A DNA stretch of 64,000 bases, from assembly GCA_028871345.1 (NCBI GenBank), contig JAGWNK010000004.1:62001-126000 (forward strand), in the 5' to 3' direction. The position numbers were made by a program, and so were the translations under genes. Source of the stretch: Alphaproteobacteria bacterium (GTDB lineage: Bacteria; Pseudomonadota; Alphaproteobacteria; Micropepsales; Micropepsaceae). Positions 50,391 to 60,281 of the stretch are shown here, one piece after another; the stretch's first letter is position 1, and each line of letters starts with the position of its first letter. Under the pieces are notes generated by a model. It was not told the origin of the DNA. It saw nothing but the letters and a program-made list of their open reading frames with translations, and did no database searches.

Positions 50391-51494
50391 TTACCCTTTC
50401 GCCGCGGCGCGCACGGCTTCGACGTAACGCGCCGTCTCCGCCGCGATGCGCTCGCGCGTCGACAACAGACTGCCGCCGATCAGAAGCATCACATCGGTGC
50501 CGAAGAAATTCAGCATTTCCGGGATGCGCTCCAAGAGCATGCCGCCGGCTGGTACCGGTACGCAGGGCTTGATGCCCGGCCAATCCTGGAGTGCGAAGCG
50601 GGAAAGAAGACCGCACTCCTCTGCGGTGTAGCCGAACCGCCCGCCGTAGTTAGCGAACACGGTGGCATCCGACCCCAGCATGCGGAACAGCTTTCCCAGC
50701 AGGAAGGACGGGCGGATGCGGGCCGTTCCGGACATCGTGGGATGGGTCATGAACGCGAAGTCGGGATTTTCCGTCACTAGCGTCTGGAACTGGGCCAGGC
50801 CCGCGATGAGGGGCGCGATGAGCACGCAGTCGAGACCGCAGGACCGCGCCAACCCAATCTGCCCTCGCATGGCGTCGAGGTTGCCATTGAGGCTGGGGAG
50901 GTAACGAGTGGGCACGCCCGTCCGGGCGGCACCCCTTGCCACGGCCTCGGCGATGGCGGGAACCCGCTCGGCATAGGGGCTGTAGAACTGGTTGGCGATG
51001 CCGTGGTCATCCTTGATGTAGTCAATCCCCCCCAGTGCGATGTCGCCCGCCAGCTTCGCCAGGAACGCCGCAGACGAGCCCTGGGGCTTCAGGGCCGTCG
51101 CTGTCAGCGCCCTGACGGGCGCCCTGAGCCGCTCGCGCAGGCCCGCCAGACCATGCCGCGGGCCGCCGAAAGCATCCGCAACTTCGGCCGGGAACTCGGC
51201 GTCCGCCAGCGTGACGTCGTCCTGCATGGAGGTATTGCCGATGATCATGTTGAGGAGCTGGCCGGCCTCAAGACCCGTGGTGATGGTGGCCAGGCCGATG
51301 CGGACGTCGAAAAGGCCATTGCCCTGGTCGTGGATGTCCTCGACGCGTCCAATGATCTGATCGATCACGAACGGATTACCGATCGGCTCGACGGGCATCT
51401 CGACGCTCTGTTCGACGGCGATGCCCTCGGCGCGCGCAGCAATGGATTTGGCGTCGCCGCGTACCAGATAGCGGACGTGAATGCGGCTGGTCAT
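50391..51494 (-). CDS. RuBisCO-like protein (form IV)
   Basis: The 367-residue protein has the RuBisCO large-subunit fold but altered catalytic positions. TALKPQG (Lys136) corresponds to Lys175. IDYIKDDHG (Lys161, Asp163, His164) corresponds to the carbamylated Lys201, Asp203 and Glu204, with His replacing Glu. AGG at 316-318 replaces SGG, and GGS at 340-342 replaces GGG. It therefore cannot be a normal carboxylase. Form IV proteins act on methylthio-sugar phosphates; the adjacent cupin suggests the R. rubrum type isomerase of 5-methylthioribulose 1-phosphate. No mtnA or mtnP gene lies in the window. Confidence 0.85.
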   Translation of the reverse strand: MTSRIHVRYLVRGDAKSIAARAEGIAVEQSVEMPVEPIGNPFVIDQIIGRVEDIHDQGNGLFDVRIGLATITTGLEAGQLLNMIIGNTSMQDDVTLADAEFPAEVADAFGGPRHGLAGLRERLRAPVRALTATALKPQGSSAAFLAKLAGDIALGGIDYIKDDHGIANQFYSPYAERVPAIAEAVARGAARTGVPTRYLPSLNGNLDAMRGQIGLARSCGLDCVLIAPLIAGLAQFQTLVTENPDFAFMTHPTMSGTARIRPSFLLGKLFRMLGSDATVFANYGGRFGYTAEECGLLSRFALQDWPGIKPCVPVPAGGMLLERIPEMLNFFGTDVMLLIGGSLLSTRERIAAETARYVEAVRAAAKG

Positions 51495-51537
51495 GCGCCG
51501 ACCATATCAGGGCCGGCGAGGCCAAAATCAAGGAAAT

Positions 51538-51762
51538 TCAGAACTTGATGCTAGCAAACATGGCGCTGACGTGCTCGCCGATCGCCCCGATCGAGGAGAA
51601 GATCACTAAGGCGATGAGGCTTGCCAACAACGCATATTCGATGGCGGTGGAGCCGTGCTCGTTGTGGCCCAGCTCGTCTACAGCAGGTCCCGCAGCATCG
51701 GGATCAGCGGGACGTCCGCCGGGGGCATGGGATAGTTCGACAAATCCTTCGGCCGCACCCAT
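51538..51762 (-). CDS. Flp-type pilin (isolated)
   Basis: The C-terminal 45 residues are a typical Flp pilin: leader end NEHG, cleavage before STAIEYALLASLIA with Glu at position 5 of the mature protein, then a hydrophobic helix and a short tail ending ASIKF. The start is unclear. The nearest ATG (51762) gives a 37-residue leader inside the nudix gene; a CTG at 51672 would give an ordinary seven-residue leader just after the nudix stop. No tad/cpa assembly gene is in the window. It lies 43 bases upstream of the RuBisCO-like gene. Confidence 0.65.
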   Translation of the reverse strand: MGAAEGFVELSHAPGGRPADPDAAGPAVDELGHNEHGSTAIEYALLASLIALVIFSSIGAIGEHVSAMFASIKF

Positions 51763-52085
51763 TTGATCTGCGCATGCTCCAGGGCCGACGGAATGCCTTC
51801 CCAACGGCGGCAGATGTAGAGCGGCATGAGCAAATGAAAGGCCTCGTAGCGATGGGACGCGAAGGTGAACGGCGCCAGGCAGGGCTCCTTCACTTCGATC
51901 CCAAGCTCCTCGCGGAGTTCCCGGATCAGCGTAGCCTCCGGACACTCCCCCCGCTCCATCTTGCCACCCGGAAATTCCCATAGACCCCCCATCTCCTTGT
52001 TTTCTGGCCTTTGGGCGATCAGGGTCCGCCCGTCAGGATCGATCAGGGCGCAGGCCGCCACGAAAACGAGCCTCGTCTGCGTCAT
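51678..52085 (-). CDS. mutT: Nudix hydrolase (8-oxo-dGTP diphosphatase, MutT-like)
   Basis: The 135-residue enzyme has a complete nudix box (GGKMERGECPEATLIRELREELGI, from about residue 38; key residues G38, E43, R52, E53, E56, E57 by pattern). MutT-like proteins hydrolyse 8-oxo-dGTP to prevent mutation. ATG at 52085 follows GGATGGAG. It is downstream of argJ on the same strand, the usual alphaproteobacterial order. Confidence 0.92.
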   Translation of the reverse strand: MTQTRLVFVAACALIDPDGRTLIAQRPENKEMGGLWEFPGGKMERGECPEATLIRELREELGIEVKEPCLAPFTFASHRYEAFHLLMPLYICRRWEGIPSALEHAQIKWVRPKDLSNYPMPPADVPLIPMLRDLL

Positions 52086-52220
52086 GTGATCGGCTCCATC
52101 CTGGGGCAGCCCTCTTAAGGTCCGTTTAAGAGATTCGTTCGGATTCGAAGGCAACCGATACTTGAGCCCGACCCGGGACGTCCCGCAACGGGGGCATTCC
52201 AAGACGGCTCGTCGGCGAGG

Positions 52221-53489
52221 CTAGCTGCGATAGCTGCCGTTGATGTCGATATAGCCGTGGGTCAGATCGCAGGTCCAGACCCGAGCCTTGCCCTTGCCCA
52301 AGTGCAGGGCGACCGCGATGTTCACTTCGAGCCCCGACACGGCTTTCGTTGCGGCAGCTTCGTCGTAACGTTTGGCGCGGTCGCCCTTCTCCGCCACCAG
52401 CACCTTGCCGAACTTGATCGAAAGCCTGTCGCGGTCGGCCTTTTCACCGGACTTGCCGACCGCCATCACGACGCGTCCCCAATTCGCATCATTTCCTGCG
52501 ATGGCCGTCTTGACCAGCGGCGAGTTCGCTATGGACAACGCAATGCGTTTGGCGGCGGCGTCATTGACCGCGCCCGTGATATCGATACGGATCAGCTTGC
52601 CCGCTCCCTCACCGTCGCGCACCACCTGCAGCGCCAGGTCCATCAGCACCTCATTCAGCTTGGCGCGAAAATCGTCGAGCCGCTTGTCGGCAGCCGTGGC
52701 GATGGAGGGATTGGCGGCCTGCCCGGTGGCAAACAACAGCAGCGTGTCGCTGGTGGACGTGTCGCTGTCGACCGTGATGGAGTTGAACGACGGCTTGACG
52801 CCTTCGGACAACAGCGTTTGGAGAACGCCGACCGAGAGCTTGGCATCGGTCGCCACGAAGGACAGCATCGTCGCCATGTCGGGTGCGATCATGCCCGAAC
52901 CTTTCGCCATGCCGTTGATAGTCACCGGCACGCCATCGATGCGCGCCTTGGCGGTCGCCATCTTGGGATAGGTGTCGGTCGTCATGATGGCGCGCGCGGC
53001 GCCTTCCCAGCCGTCCGGCCGGGCCGCAGCCGTCAAGCTCTTCAATATCCGGGTGATGCGCCCGGCGGGCAGCGGTTCCCCGATTACTCCTGTGGACGCG
53101 AGAAAAATTTCGCGAGGCCGACAGCCTATGGCCAGGGCGGCGGTCTCGGCGATATCGAGCGTACCCGCCTGCCCCGCGCGGCCGGTGAAGGCGTTGGCGT
53201 TGCCGCTGTTGATCACCAACCCGCGCGCTGCGCCTTTCTTCAGATGGGCCTTGCACCATTCGACCGGAGCCGAGGCCGTCTGCGACCGGGTAAAGACGCC
53301 CGCCACCTTGGTCCCCGGCGCCAAGACCGCCAGCATCACGTCGGTACGGTGCTTGTAGCGCACGCCGGCTTCACCGGCGGCCAGCCAGACGCCAGCCACG
53401 GCGGGCATCCTGGGCAATCGCTTGGGGGCCAGCGGTGAGACCATATGTGAGGACGTTTTCGCGGATTTCCGCGACCACTGCTGCGTCAT
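52221..53489 (-). CDS. argJ: Bifunctional glutamate N-acetyltransferase / amino-acid acetyltransferase ArgJ
   Basis: The 422-residue enzyme recycles acetyl groups in arginine synthesis, moving acetyl from N-acetylornithine to glutamate. It is processed by autocleavage before the Thr in [10 protein letters not shown] (about residue 213). Other blocks are [15 protein letters not shown] and [13 protein letters not shown] near the end. ATG at 53489 follows AGGGGAG. It is divergent from secA with a 150-base spacer. Confidence 0.96.
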   Translation of the reverse strand: MTQQWSRKSAKTSSHMVSPLAPKRLPRMPAVAGVWLAAGEAGVRYKHRTDVMLAVLAPGTKVAGVFTRSQTASAPVEWCKAHLKKGAARGLVINSGNANAFTGRAGQAGTLDIAETAALAIGCRPREIFLASTGVIGEPLPAGRITRILKSLTAAARPDGWEGAARAIMTTDTYPKMATAKARIDGVPVTINGMAKGSGMIAPDMATMLSFVATDAKLSVGVLQTLLSEGVKPSFNSITVDSDTSTSDTLLLFATGQAANPSIATAADKRLDDFRAKLNEVLMDLALQVVRDGEGAGKLIRIDITGAVNDAAAKRIALSIANSPLVKTAIAGNDANWGRVVMAVGKSGEKADRDRLSIKFGKVLVAEKGDRAKRYDEAAATKAVSGLEVNIAVALHLGKGKARVWTCDLTHGYIDINGSYRS

Positions 53490-53547
53490 AGCTGCGTCAC
53501 TCCCCTTGCGCCGGCAGGCGGGCCCCTTTGGCCGGAATCGGCTGATT

Positions 53548-53576
53548 TGACAAGGGGGTGCAGCGTTCTTATCTCT
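53548..53576 (+). promoter_or_regulatory. Probable secA promoter
   Basis: A perfect TTGACA (53548-53553) is followed after 17 bases by TATCTC (53571-53576). Transcription would begin near 53583, some 57 bases before the secA ATG. The -10 is imperfect. Confidence 0.5.
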
Positions 53577-53639
53577 CCGGCGCGGCGAATTCGGGGGAGT
53601 CCGTCCCGGCCGCCGATTTCTGGCCGGTCAGAGGAATTC

Positions 53640-56459
53640 ATGAACCCGCTCGACGCGTTCCTGCAGCGTCTCTTCGGTTCCGCCAACGAGCGGAAAATCA
53701 AGAAGTTTTGGTCCACGGTCGAGGAGATCAACGCTCTCGAACCGGCCTTCATGGCGAAGTCGGACGACGAACTGAAGGCCATGACGCCGGCCTTCAAAGA
53801 GCGCCTGGCCAAGGGCGAAACCCTGGAGGACATCCTTCCGGAAGCTTTTGCGACAGTCCGCGCGGCGTCGCAGCGCACGCTGGGCCAGCGGCATTTTGAC
53901 GTCCAGCTGGTCGGCGGCATGGTCCTGCACTACGGCAACATCGCCGAGATGAAGACCGGCGAAGGCAAGACCCTGGTGGCCACCCTCGCCGTCTATCTCA
54001 ACGCCCTGGCGGGCGAAGGCGTGCACGTGGTCACCGTCAACGACTATCTGGCAAAACGCGACGCCGAGTGGATGGGCCAGATCTACCGGTTCCTGGGGCT
54101 GACCGTCGGCTGCATCGTCCACGGCCTCACCGACGAGGAGCGCCGCGAGGCCTATGGCGCGGACGTGACTTACGGCACCAACAACGAGTTCGGCTTCGAT
54201 TACCTGCGCGATAATATGAAACACTCCATCGCCACGATGGTGCAGCGCGGACATTCCTTCGTCATCGTCGACGAAGTGGACTCGATTTTGATCGACGAGG
54301 CGCGCACGCCGCTCATCATCTCAGGGCCCACGGAAGATCTCACGGAGATGTACCGCAAGGTCGACTCCCTGATCCCCAAGCTTCTTCCTCCGAAGAAGAC
54401 CGCCGCGGCCACCGCCGCCGGCAAAGCAAAGGCGCTGTTGAGCCGCGACGCAGCCGACGAAGAGGAAGACAAGGGCGACTACGAGATCGATGAAAAGCAG
54501 CGCCAGGTCACGCTGACCGAAGCCGGCAACGAGCACATGGTGGCGCTGTTGCGCGAAGCCGGGCTGCTCGAACGCGGTGATCTCTACGACATCGACAACA
54601 TCGCCGTCGTCCACCACGTAAATCAGGCGTTGAAGGCGCATGCGTTGTTCCAGAAGGACAAGGATTACATCGTCAAGGGCGACGACGTCATCATCATCGA
54701 CGAATTCACCGGCCGCATGATGCAGGGCCGGCGCTATTCGGAAGGCCTTCACCAAGCGCTGGAAGCCAAAGAAGGCGTCACCGTGCAGCCCGAGAACGTG
54801 ACGCTCGCCTCGATCACGTTCCAGAACTATTTCCGTCTCTACGACAAATTGGCGGGCATGACCGGCACGGCGATGACCGAAGCCGCCGAGTTCATGGACA
54901 TCTACCAGCTTGAGGTGATGGACATCCCGACCAACCTGCCGGTCAAGCGCATCGATCACGATGACGAGATTTACCGTTCGGTGGAAGAGAAGTACGACGC
55001 CATCATCACGGTGATCGAGGACGCGCAGAAGCGCGGCCAGCCGGTTCTCGTGGGCACCACCTCGATCGAGAAATCGGAGGAACTGTCCGGGCTTCTCAAG
55101 AAGCGCAAGATCAAGCACAACGTGCTCAACGCCCGATACCACGAGCAGGAAGCGACCATCGTGGCGCAGGCCGGCGTCTCCGGCACCGTCACGATCGCCA
55201 CCAACATGGCGGGCCGCGGCACGGACATCCAACTCGGCGGCAACGCCGACATGCGCATCCGCACCGAACTCGGCGGCATCGTGGAGGAAAGCGAACTGGC
55301 GCAGCGCGCGGCGCAGATCCGCGCCGAGGTCGCCGCCGACAAGGAAAAGGTGATCGCCGCGGGCGGCCTCTACATCGTGGGTACCGAACGCCACGAAAGC
55401 CGGCGCATCGACAACCAGCTGCGCGGCCGATCAGGCCGCCAGGGTGACCCCGGCGCCTCGAAGTTCTTCCTCAGCCTGCAGGACGACCTGATGCGCATCT
55501 TCGGGTCGGAACGCATGGAATCCGTGCTGACGCGCCTCGGTCTCGAACAGGGCGAGGCAATCACCCATCCGTGGGTAAACAAGGCACTGGAGAAGGCGCA
55601 ACAAAAGGTCGAAGCGCGCAATTTCGAAATCCGCAAGAACATCCTGAAGTTCGACAACGTGCTCAACGACCAGCGCAAGGTGATCTTCGAGCAGCGCAAA
55701 GTCATCATGTCGTCCGACGACGTCTCGGATGAGATCAAGGAGTACCGCGCCCAGGTCGTCGAGGAGCTCGTCGAGCGCCACATCCCGCCCAAGGCCTATG
55801 CCGAGCAGTGGGACACACCGGGCCTCCAGGACGAAGTGCAGAAGATATTCGACCTCGACCTGCCGGTCGTCGAATGGGCGCGCGAGGAAGGCATCGCCGA
55901 CGAAGAGGTGCGCGATCGCATCCTCAAGGCGGTCGAATCACGGGCGGCGGAGCGCACCGCCACCTTCAGTCCCGAGATCATGCGGTACGCCGAGAAGGCG
56001 ATTCTGTTGCAGACACTGGACCACAATTGGCGGGAGCATATCGTCAATCTTGACCATCTGCGCCAGTACGTCGGCCTGCGGGGCTACGGCCAGCGCGACC
56101 CGCTCAACGAATACAAGGGTGAGGCATTCGAGCTGTTCGAAGCCCTGCTCTCCAAGCTGCGATTCGACGTGGTGCGTCAGCTCATGCACCTCCAGATCAG
56201 CATCGAGCAACCGCCGCCAGAGATACAGGCTCAGGGACCGCGTGAAATGCGCGAAACCAAGATCGATCCACTCACCGGCGAAGACGAGATGGGCAATGAC
56301 GGCAACGGCGGCCGTGGCCAGCGCACGATTGTGCGGCAGCAGCGCGACGTGCCCGTCAATCCCAACGACCCGTCAACCTGGGGCAAGGTGCAGCGCAATG
56401 CCCCCTGTCCTTGCGGGTCAGGCAGGAAGTTCAAGCACTGCCACGGCACGCTGGCCTAA
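53640..56459 (+). CDS. secA: Preprotein translocase ATPase SecA
   Basis: The 939-residue motor drives export through SecYEG. Walker A lies in [11 protein letters not shown] (about 105), the DEAD-type box in [21 protein letters not shown] (parts), the substrate cross-linking region about 230-375, and motif VI in [18 protein letters not shown] (parts). The C-terminus carries the zinc motif [14 protein letters not shown] that binds SecB and lipids. ATG at 53640 follows AGAGGA. Confidence 0.98.
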   Translation: MNPLDAFLQRLFGSANERKIKKFWSTVEEINALEPAFMAKSDDELKAMTPAFKERLAKGETLEDILPEAFATVRAASQRTLGQRHFDVQLVGGMVLHYGNIAEMKTGEGKTLVATLAVYLNALAGEGVHVVTVNDYLAKRDAEWMGQIYRFLGLTVGCIVHGLTDEERREAYGADVTYGTNNEFGFDYLRDNMKHSIATMVQRGHSFVIVDEVDSILIDEARTPLIISGPTEDLTEMYRKVDSLIPKLLPPKKTAAATAAGKAKALLSRDAADEEEDKGDYEIDEKQRQVTLTEAGNEHMVALLREAGLLERGDLYDIDNIAVVHHVNQALKAHALFQKDKDYIVKGDDVIIIDEFTGRMMQGRRYSEGLHQALEAKEGVTVQPENVTLASITFQNYFRLYDKLAGMTGTAMTEAAEFMDIYQLEVMDIPTNLPVKRIDHDDEIYRSVEEKYDAIITVIEDAQKRGQPVLVGTTSIEKSEELSGLLKKRKIKHNVLNARYHEQEATIVAQAGVSGTVTIATNMAGRGTDIQLGGNADMRIRTELGGIVEESELAQRAAQIRAEVAADKEKVIAAGGLYIVGTERHESRRIDNQLRGRSGRQGDPGASKFFLSLQDDLMRIFGSERMESVLTRLGLEQGEAITHPWVNKALEKAQQKVEARNFEIRKNILKFDNVLNDQRKVIFEQRKVIMSSDDVSDEIKEYRAQVVEELVERHIPPKAYAEQWDTPGLQDEVQKIFDLDLPVVEWAREEGIADEEVRDRILKAVESRAAERTATFSPEIMRYAEKAILLQTLDHNWREHIVNLDHLRQYVGLRGYGQRDPLNEYKGEAFELFEALLSKLRFDVVRQLMHLQISIEQPPPEIQAQGPREMRETKIDPLTGEDEMGNDGNGGRGQRTIVRQQRDVPVNPNDPSTWGKVQRNAPCPCGSGRKFKHCHGTLA

Positions 56460-56614
56460 GAGAAAACTCCGGCGGCGCGCCGTTCCGCCCAGCGGCTCCG
56501 CATATTCCCGGCGTTTACCAAAGGCCATTCTTGGACTATCCTTGTTGACGCCGCGCAAGCTGCGGCTGCCGGCTGAGTTGCCGGGGTTTTAGGGGAACCA
56601 CAGGAGACTCCAAG

Positions 56615-57559
56615 ATGCGGATTTCGACGTCGCTGCGCCTTTGCGCGGCGTTCGCGTTGGCAGGCGCCGTAGCGTCGCCGGCGTTCGCTGAATCGATCAC
56701 AGACAAACAGAACAGGAAACAGGCTCAGATTCCGACTTGTTCGCACAAGATCGGTACGGCCGCCATCTATGAACCTGAGAACAAGTGGTGGCAGCCGCTT
56801 GGCCTCGAATCGCCGGAAGCGCTGATCAAGGTCTTCGTCATGCGATCGGGCTGCTTCACGCTGGTCGACCGCGGCAAAGGATTCTCCTACGCGCAGCAGG
56901 AACGTGCGCTGGCTGGCGAAGGTGATCTGCGCCAGGGCTCGAACATCGGCAAGGGCCAGATGAAGGCGGCCGACTACGTCATCGTCCCCGACATCGTCTC
57001 CAAGAACGCCAATTCCGGCGGCACCAACATTGGAGGTTTCCTCGGCGGATTGGTCGGCGGCGGCGTCGGCGCGGTGCTGGGCGGCCTCAGCATCCACTCA
57101 AGCACTGCGGACGTGGTCCTGACGGTGACGGACGTGCGCTCCTCCGAGCAGGTCGCTATGGAGGAAGGCCACGGCTCGAAGAGCGACGTCGGTTTCGGCC
57201 TGGGCGGCGGCGGCTGGTGGGGCGGCGGGGCCGCGGGCCTAGGTGTCTCGAACTATCAGAACACGGAAATCGGACAAGTCGTGACGCTCGCCTACATCGA
57301 CGCCTATACGAAGATCGTCACCGATCTGGGAGGCATCTCGGACAACGCTTCGGCGGACAACGCGGCGCAGGCCGTCACGATGGCCAAGCCTGGTCACATG
57401 TACAAGCAGTCCGGCGGCAAGGGCGGCGTAGTGCGCAGCCTCGACCCCGGCATGATGCTGTACCCGACGGGCAACAAGGACGGCGTCTGGTGGGAAGTGA
57501 AGGACGAGCTCGGCAACCAGGGTTGGGTGTCGTCGCTCTTGTTCCAACTCTCCAAGTAA
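56615..57559 (+). CDS. Secreted CsgG-like protein with C-terminal SH3-type domain
   Basis: The 314-residue protein has a signal peptide (about 1-25, cut at AFA|ESI) but no lipobox. The central region (about 45-240) resembles CsgG/LpoB-type proteins: SPEALIKVFVMRSGCFTLVDRG (parts: ALIKVFVMRSGCFTLVDR), LRQGSNIGKGQMKAADYVIVP and VVLTVTDVRSSEQV. Two glycine-rich stretches lie near 130-150 and 190-205. The last 60 residues (GHMYKQSGGKGGVVRSLDPG, then DELGNQGWVSSLLF) look like a bacterial SH3 domain. The combination suggests an envelope protein touching peptidoglycan. Confidence 0.78.
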   Translation: MRISTSLRLCAAFALAGAVASPAFAESITDKQNRKQAQIPTCSHKIGTAAIYEPENKWWQPLGLESPEALIKVFVMRSGCFTLVDRGKGFSYAQQERALAGEGDLRQGSNIGKGQMKAADYVIVPDIVSKNANSGGTNIGGFLGGLVGGGVGAVLGGLSIHSSTADVVLTVTDVRSSEQVAMEEGHGSKSDVGFGLGGGGWWGGGAAGLGVSNYQNTEIGQVVTLAYIDAYTKIVTDLGGISDNASADNAAQAVTMAKPGHMYKQSGGKGGVVRSLDPGMMLYPTGNKDGVWWEVKDELGNQGWVSSLLFQLSK

Positions 57560-57579
57560 CCCACGCCATTGCCTCGGTT

Positions 57580-59070
57580 TCAAAGGGGGCCTTCGGGCCC
57601 CCTTTTTGTCCCCGGGTCGGCGCTGAGATAAAGCAGTCCCGCCAGCGCCGACAGATCGATCACGTAAAGGTAGCGGTAGTCGCAGGCAATCGAGATCACA
57701 AAGAAGCTGGCGGTGAAGACGAGCGCAGAGGCGAGCAACGCCGCGATGGCGATGTCGCCCCGCGCGCGCCGGCGCAACAGCACCACCATGACGCCCAGCA
57801 CAATCAGCGCGTAGAACGGATGCCAGAACACGGGCGTGCCGACGAAAGCGTGCGCATAGTCGCCGAGCGCGACGTCGCGTGCATCCATGCGCGGCTGCGC
57901 GCCGAGCATCGCCAGATCGTCAGGATTTCCTTCGTCGCCGATATGGTAGGGATGGCACAGTTCGACGTGAACCGGCCAGAACACCCATGCGAACAGTTGC
58001 CCCCGGACGGCCAGATACAGCCCTGGATGACGCAGGACCGCCTCCTGCCACTGCCGCGTGAGAACATCTGCCGGCGTGTCCTCGAGCGCGGCGACGATCT
58101 TCCCGGACAGCTCCAGCGTGTCGTTCTTGACGGGTGACCACAACCGCACGCCTTCGGTGCGGATGAGATGCGCCAAGCCCGGCGACTGGCGATCGAGGAC
58201 CGGCAGCGGCAGCGACGGGTCTCGCCTCACCATGCCGGTAAGGTCATAGAGATGCAGGACCTTGAACTGTTCCTCCTGAGCCGGCAGGCCGTCGCTGCGA
58301 AGCGCCAGCAAGGCATTGATGCCGAGCGCCAGACCTGCCGAAAGCGCGGCGAAGGCCGCAGCATGAAGGAGCCCCTTGCGCCAACCGAAGATGCGTGTCG
58401 CGCTCCATCCCAGCGCTCCGGCCGCAAACGGCAACATGACGAAGCCGTTCTGCCGGGCCAGCATCGCCAACGCGATGAATCCAATGCTTGCGATCACCAG
58501 GCCATAGCGTATCCGGACGTTCAACCAGTGGCTGTCCGCGTGCGCGAGACAGACAAAGGCCGCCAGGCAGAGATCCGCGAACAGACCATCCTTCCAGACC
58601 ACGGCCTGAAGCAGCATCAGCTGCGGCAGCAGCAAGACGATCACGCCACAGGCAACCGCACCCCACGATACCCGTCGGCGCAGCCAGACCAGCGATGCCA
58701 GCGCCCCGAACGCCAGCAGCATGTCGAAGGCTACGAAATAAGCCTCGGGCGGCCCCGGCAGTGCGTCGGACACGCCGAGCATCCACGACATGATCGGCGG
58801 GTGCCAGAAGCTGTAGCTGCCGGTACGACCCTCGACGAGCTGGGCGAAGGAATCGTCCTCCATCGAGCCCGGAAAATTGATCAGATAGACGATCGCACCG
58901 CCGAGCAGCAGCACGGCAGTGGCGGCCGTGCGCGCGGAAATTACCTTCAGGGCGGCATACGGACTGTGCAATTCCCCTCCCGCAGACGTTTTTGCTCCCG
59001 AGTCTTCGAGTGAGGTCGCGAAAGGCATCTCAGTCGTCCCGCAGGAGAAATACTGCGTACTTTCCGCCAT
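57580..59070 (-). CDS. Polytopic membrane protein, probable GT-C-type glycosyltransferase
   Basis: The 496-residue protein has about eleven hydrophobic segments from residue 46 to the end. The first loop carries NFPGSMEDDSFAQLVEGRTG and WHPPIMSWMLG, with acidic residues placed as in GT39/DUF6020-type GT-C enzymes that use lipid-linked sugars; AVVWKDGLFADLCLAAFV and MLARQNGFVMLPF follow. Its last codons lie inside the terminator hairpin of the opposite gene. An ATG at residue 15 is an alternative start. Substrate unknown. Confidence 0.72.
   Translation of the reverse strand: MAESTQYFSCGTTEMPFATSLEDSGAKTSAGGELHSPYAALKVISARTAATAVLLLGGAIVYLINFPGSMEDDSFAQLVEGRTGSYSFWHPPIMSWMLGVSDALPGPPEAYFVAFDMLLAFGALASLVWLRRRVSWGAVACGVIVLLLPQLMLLQAVVWKDGLFADLCLAAFVCLAHADSHWLNVRIRYGLVIASIGFIALAMLARQNGFVMLPFAAGALGWSATRIFGWRKGLLHAAAFAALSAGLALGINALLALRSDGLPAQEEQFKVLHLYDLTGMVRRDPSLPLPVLDRQSPGLAHLIRTEGVRLWSPVKNDTLELSGKIVAALEDTPADVLTRQWQEAVLRHPGLYLAVRGQLFAWVFWPVHVELCHPYHIGDEGNPDDLAMLGAQPRMDARDVALGDYAHAFVGTPVFWHPFYALIVLGVMVVLLRRRARGDIAIAALLASALVFTASFFVISIACDYRYLYVIDLSALAGLLYLSADPGTKRGPEGPL
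57582..57607 (+). terminator. Rho-independent terminator of the CsgG-like gene
   Basis: Arms AAAGGGGGCC (57582-57591) and GGCCCCCTTT (57596-57605) pair perfectly around a TTCG tetraloop, ending in a five-T run. It overlaps the last codons of the convergent membrane-protein gene. In the other direction the hairpin ends in TTT only, so it is stronger on the plus strand. Confidence 0.85.
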
Positions 59071-59095
59071 TCCCCGAAGGGAAAGTCGGACCGGA

Positions 59096-60055
59096 TCACT
59101 TCACCAGATCGCGCCCGATAGCGAGGAACTTTTCGCGGCGCTGGCGGCGCACATCGTCGGGTGGCAGGGCGGAGAGTTCGGCCAGGGTGCGGGAAATCTG
59201 CTCGCCCACATTGGTGATCGCTTCATCGGGTGCGCGGTGGGCGCCGCCCAGCGGCTCGGGGATGATGCCGTCGACGACCCCGAGAGCCTCCAGCTCCTGT
59301 GCCGTGATCCGCAGCGCCACAGCGGCGTCCTGAGCCTTTTCCGGACGGCGCCAGAGAATGGACGCACAGCCTTCGGGCGAAATGACCGAATAGACAGAGT
59401 TTTCCAGCATGAAGACCTTGTTCGCGGTCGCGATGGCGATGGCGCCGCCCGATCCCCCTTCGCCGATGATCGTAGCGATCAGAGGCACACGGAGATCGAG
59501 GCACGCCTGCGTCGTGCGGGCGATGGCTTCCGCCTGGCCCCGTTCCTCGGCGCTCACGCCCGAATAGGCGCCCGAGGTATCGACCAGCGAGATCACCGGC
59601 AATCCGAATCGCTCGGCCAACTTAAAAATCCTCTGCACCTTGCGGTAGCCTTCGGGCATGGCCATGCCGAAGTTGTGCTCCAGCCGGGTCTTGGTGTCGT
59701 TGCCCTTCTCCTGACCCACGACAGCAACGGGTCGGCCGCGAAACCGGGCCAGCGCCGTGATGACCGCCCGGTCTTCGCCGAAATTGCGATCGCCTGCCAG
59801 CGGCGTGAAATCGTCGAACAACTGCGCGACATAATCGGAAAAATGCGGGCGCCCGGGGTGGCGTGCGACCTGGACCTTCTGCCATGGGGTCAGCTTGGCG
59901 TAGGTGTCCCTGACCAGCTGCTCAGCCTTGGCCTGGAGGCGCTGGACGTCGGCGTCGATCTGCATCGTGGGATCGGCCGACGCCAGCTGACGCAGCTCGA
60001 CAATCTTGCCTTCCAGTTCCGCGATGGGGCGTTCGAAATCGAGGTAGGCGTGCAT
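59096..60055 (-). CDS. accA: Acetyl-CoA carboxylase carboxyltransferase subunit alpha
   Basis: The 319-residue subunit forms malonyl-CoA from acetyl-CoA and carboxybiotin with AccD. It starts [18 protein letters not shown], with the family blocks [29 protein letters not shown] (parts), [20 protein letters not shown] (parts) and [18 protein letters not shown], the oxyanion-forming glycine region. It lies 25 bases after the membrane-protein ATG region and 226 bases downstream of dgkA on the same strand. Confidence 0.97.
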   Translation of the reverse strand: MHAYLDFERPIAELEGKIVELRQLASADPTMQIDADVQRLQAKAEQLVRDTYAKLTPWQKVQVARHPGRPHFSDYVAQLFDDFTPLAGDRNFGEDRAVITALARFRGRPVAVVGQEKGNDTKTRLEHNFGMAMPEGYRKVQRIFKLAERFGLPVISLVDTSGAYSGVSAEERGQAEAIARTTQACLDLRVPLIATIIGEGGSGGAIAIATANKVFMLENSVYSVISPEGCASILWRRPEKAQDAAVALRITAQELEALGVVDGIIPEPLGGAHRAPDEAITNVGEQISRTLAELSALPPDDVRRQRREKFLAIGRDLVK

Positions 60056-60281
60056 GGGGTCTGCTTATCGGCGCCAAAAGGGCCGGGAAAGTGACAATGT
60101 CCCTCCCCCAAGTCAATCTGAGGCAGACCAAGGCGTTAAGACCCGCACCAAGAGTTCCAGAATTTGCCAATAACACTTACATTCCAGCCTGTTAGACTGA
60201 ATTCTTGAACCAATCGAACCAACAGGCGGCCGCGGCGCTCGCAGGCCGACCGCCGCGTTGATCGGGATTGGCCGCCGCGCA

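Noticed and set aside
52086-52202. N-terminal extension of the nudix protein with a CPRC motif resembling a zinc ribbon
   Set aside because: Only one Cys pair is present, the nudix ATG at 52085 has a good ribosome site, and the family normally starts there.
60056-60281. Possible gene in the spacer between dgkA and accA
   Set aside because: Frames here are Arg/Pro-rich shadows with no ribosome site; no convincing promoter pair was found either.
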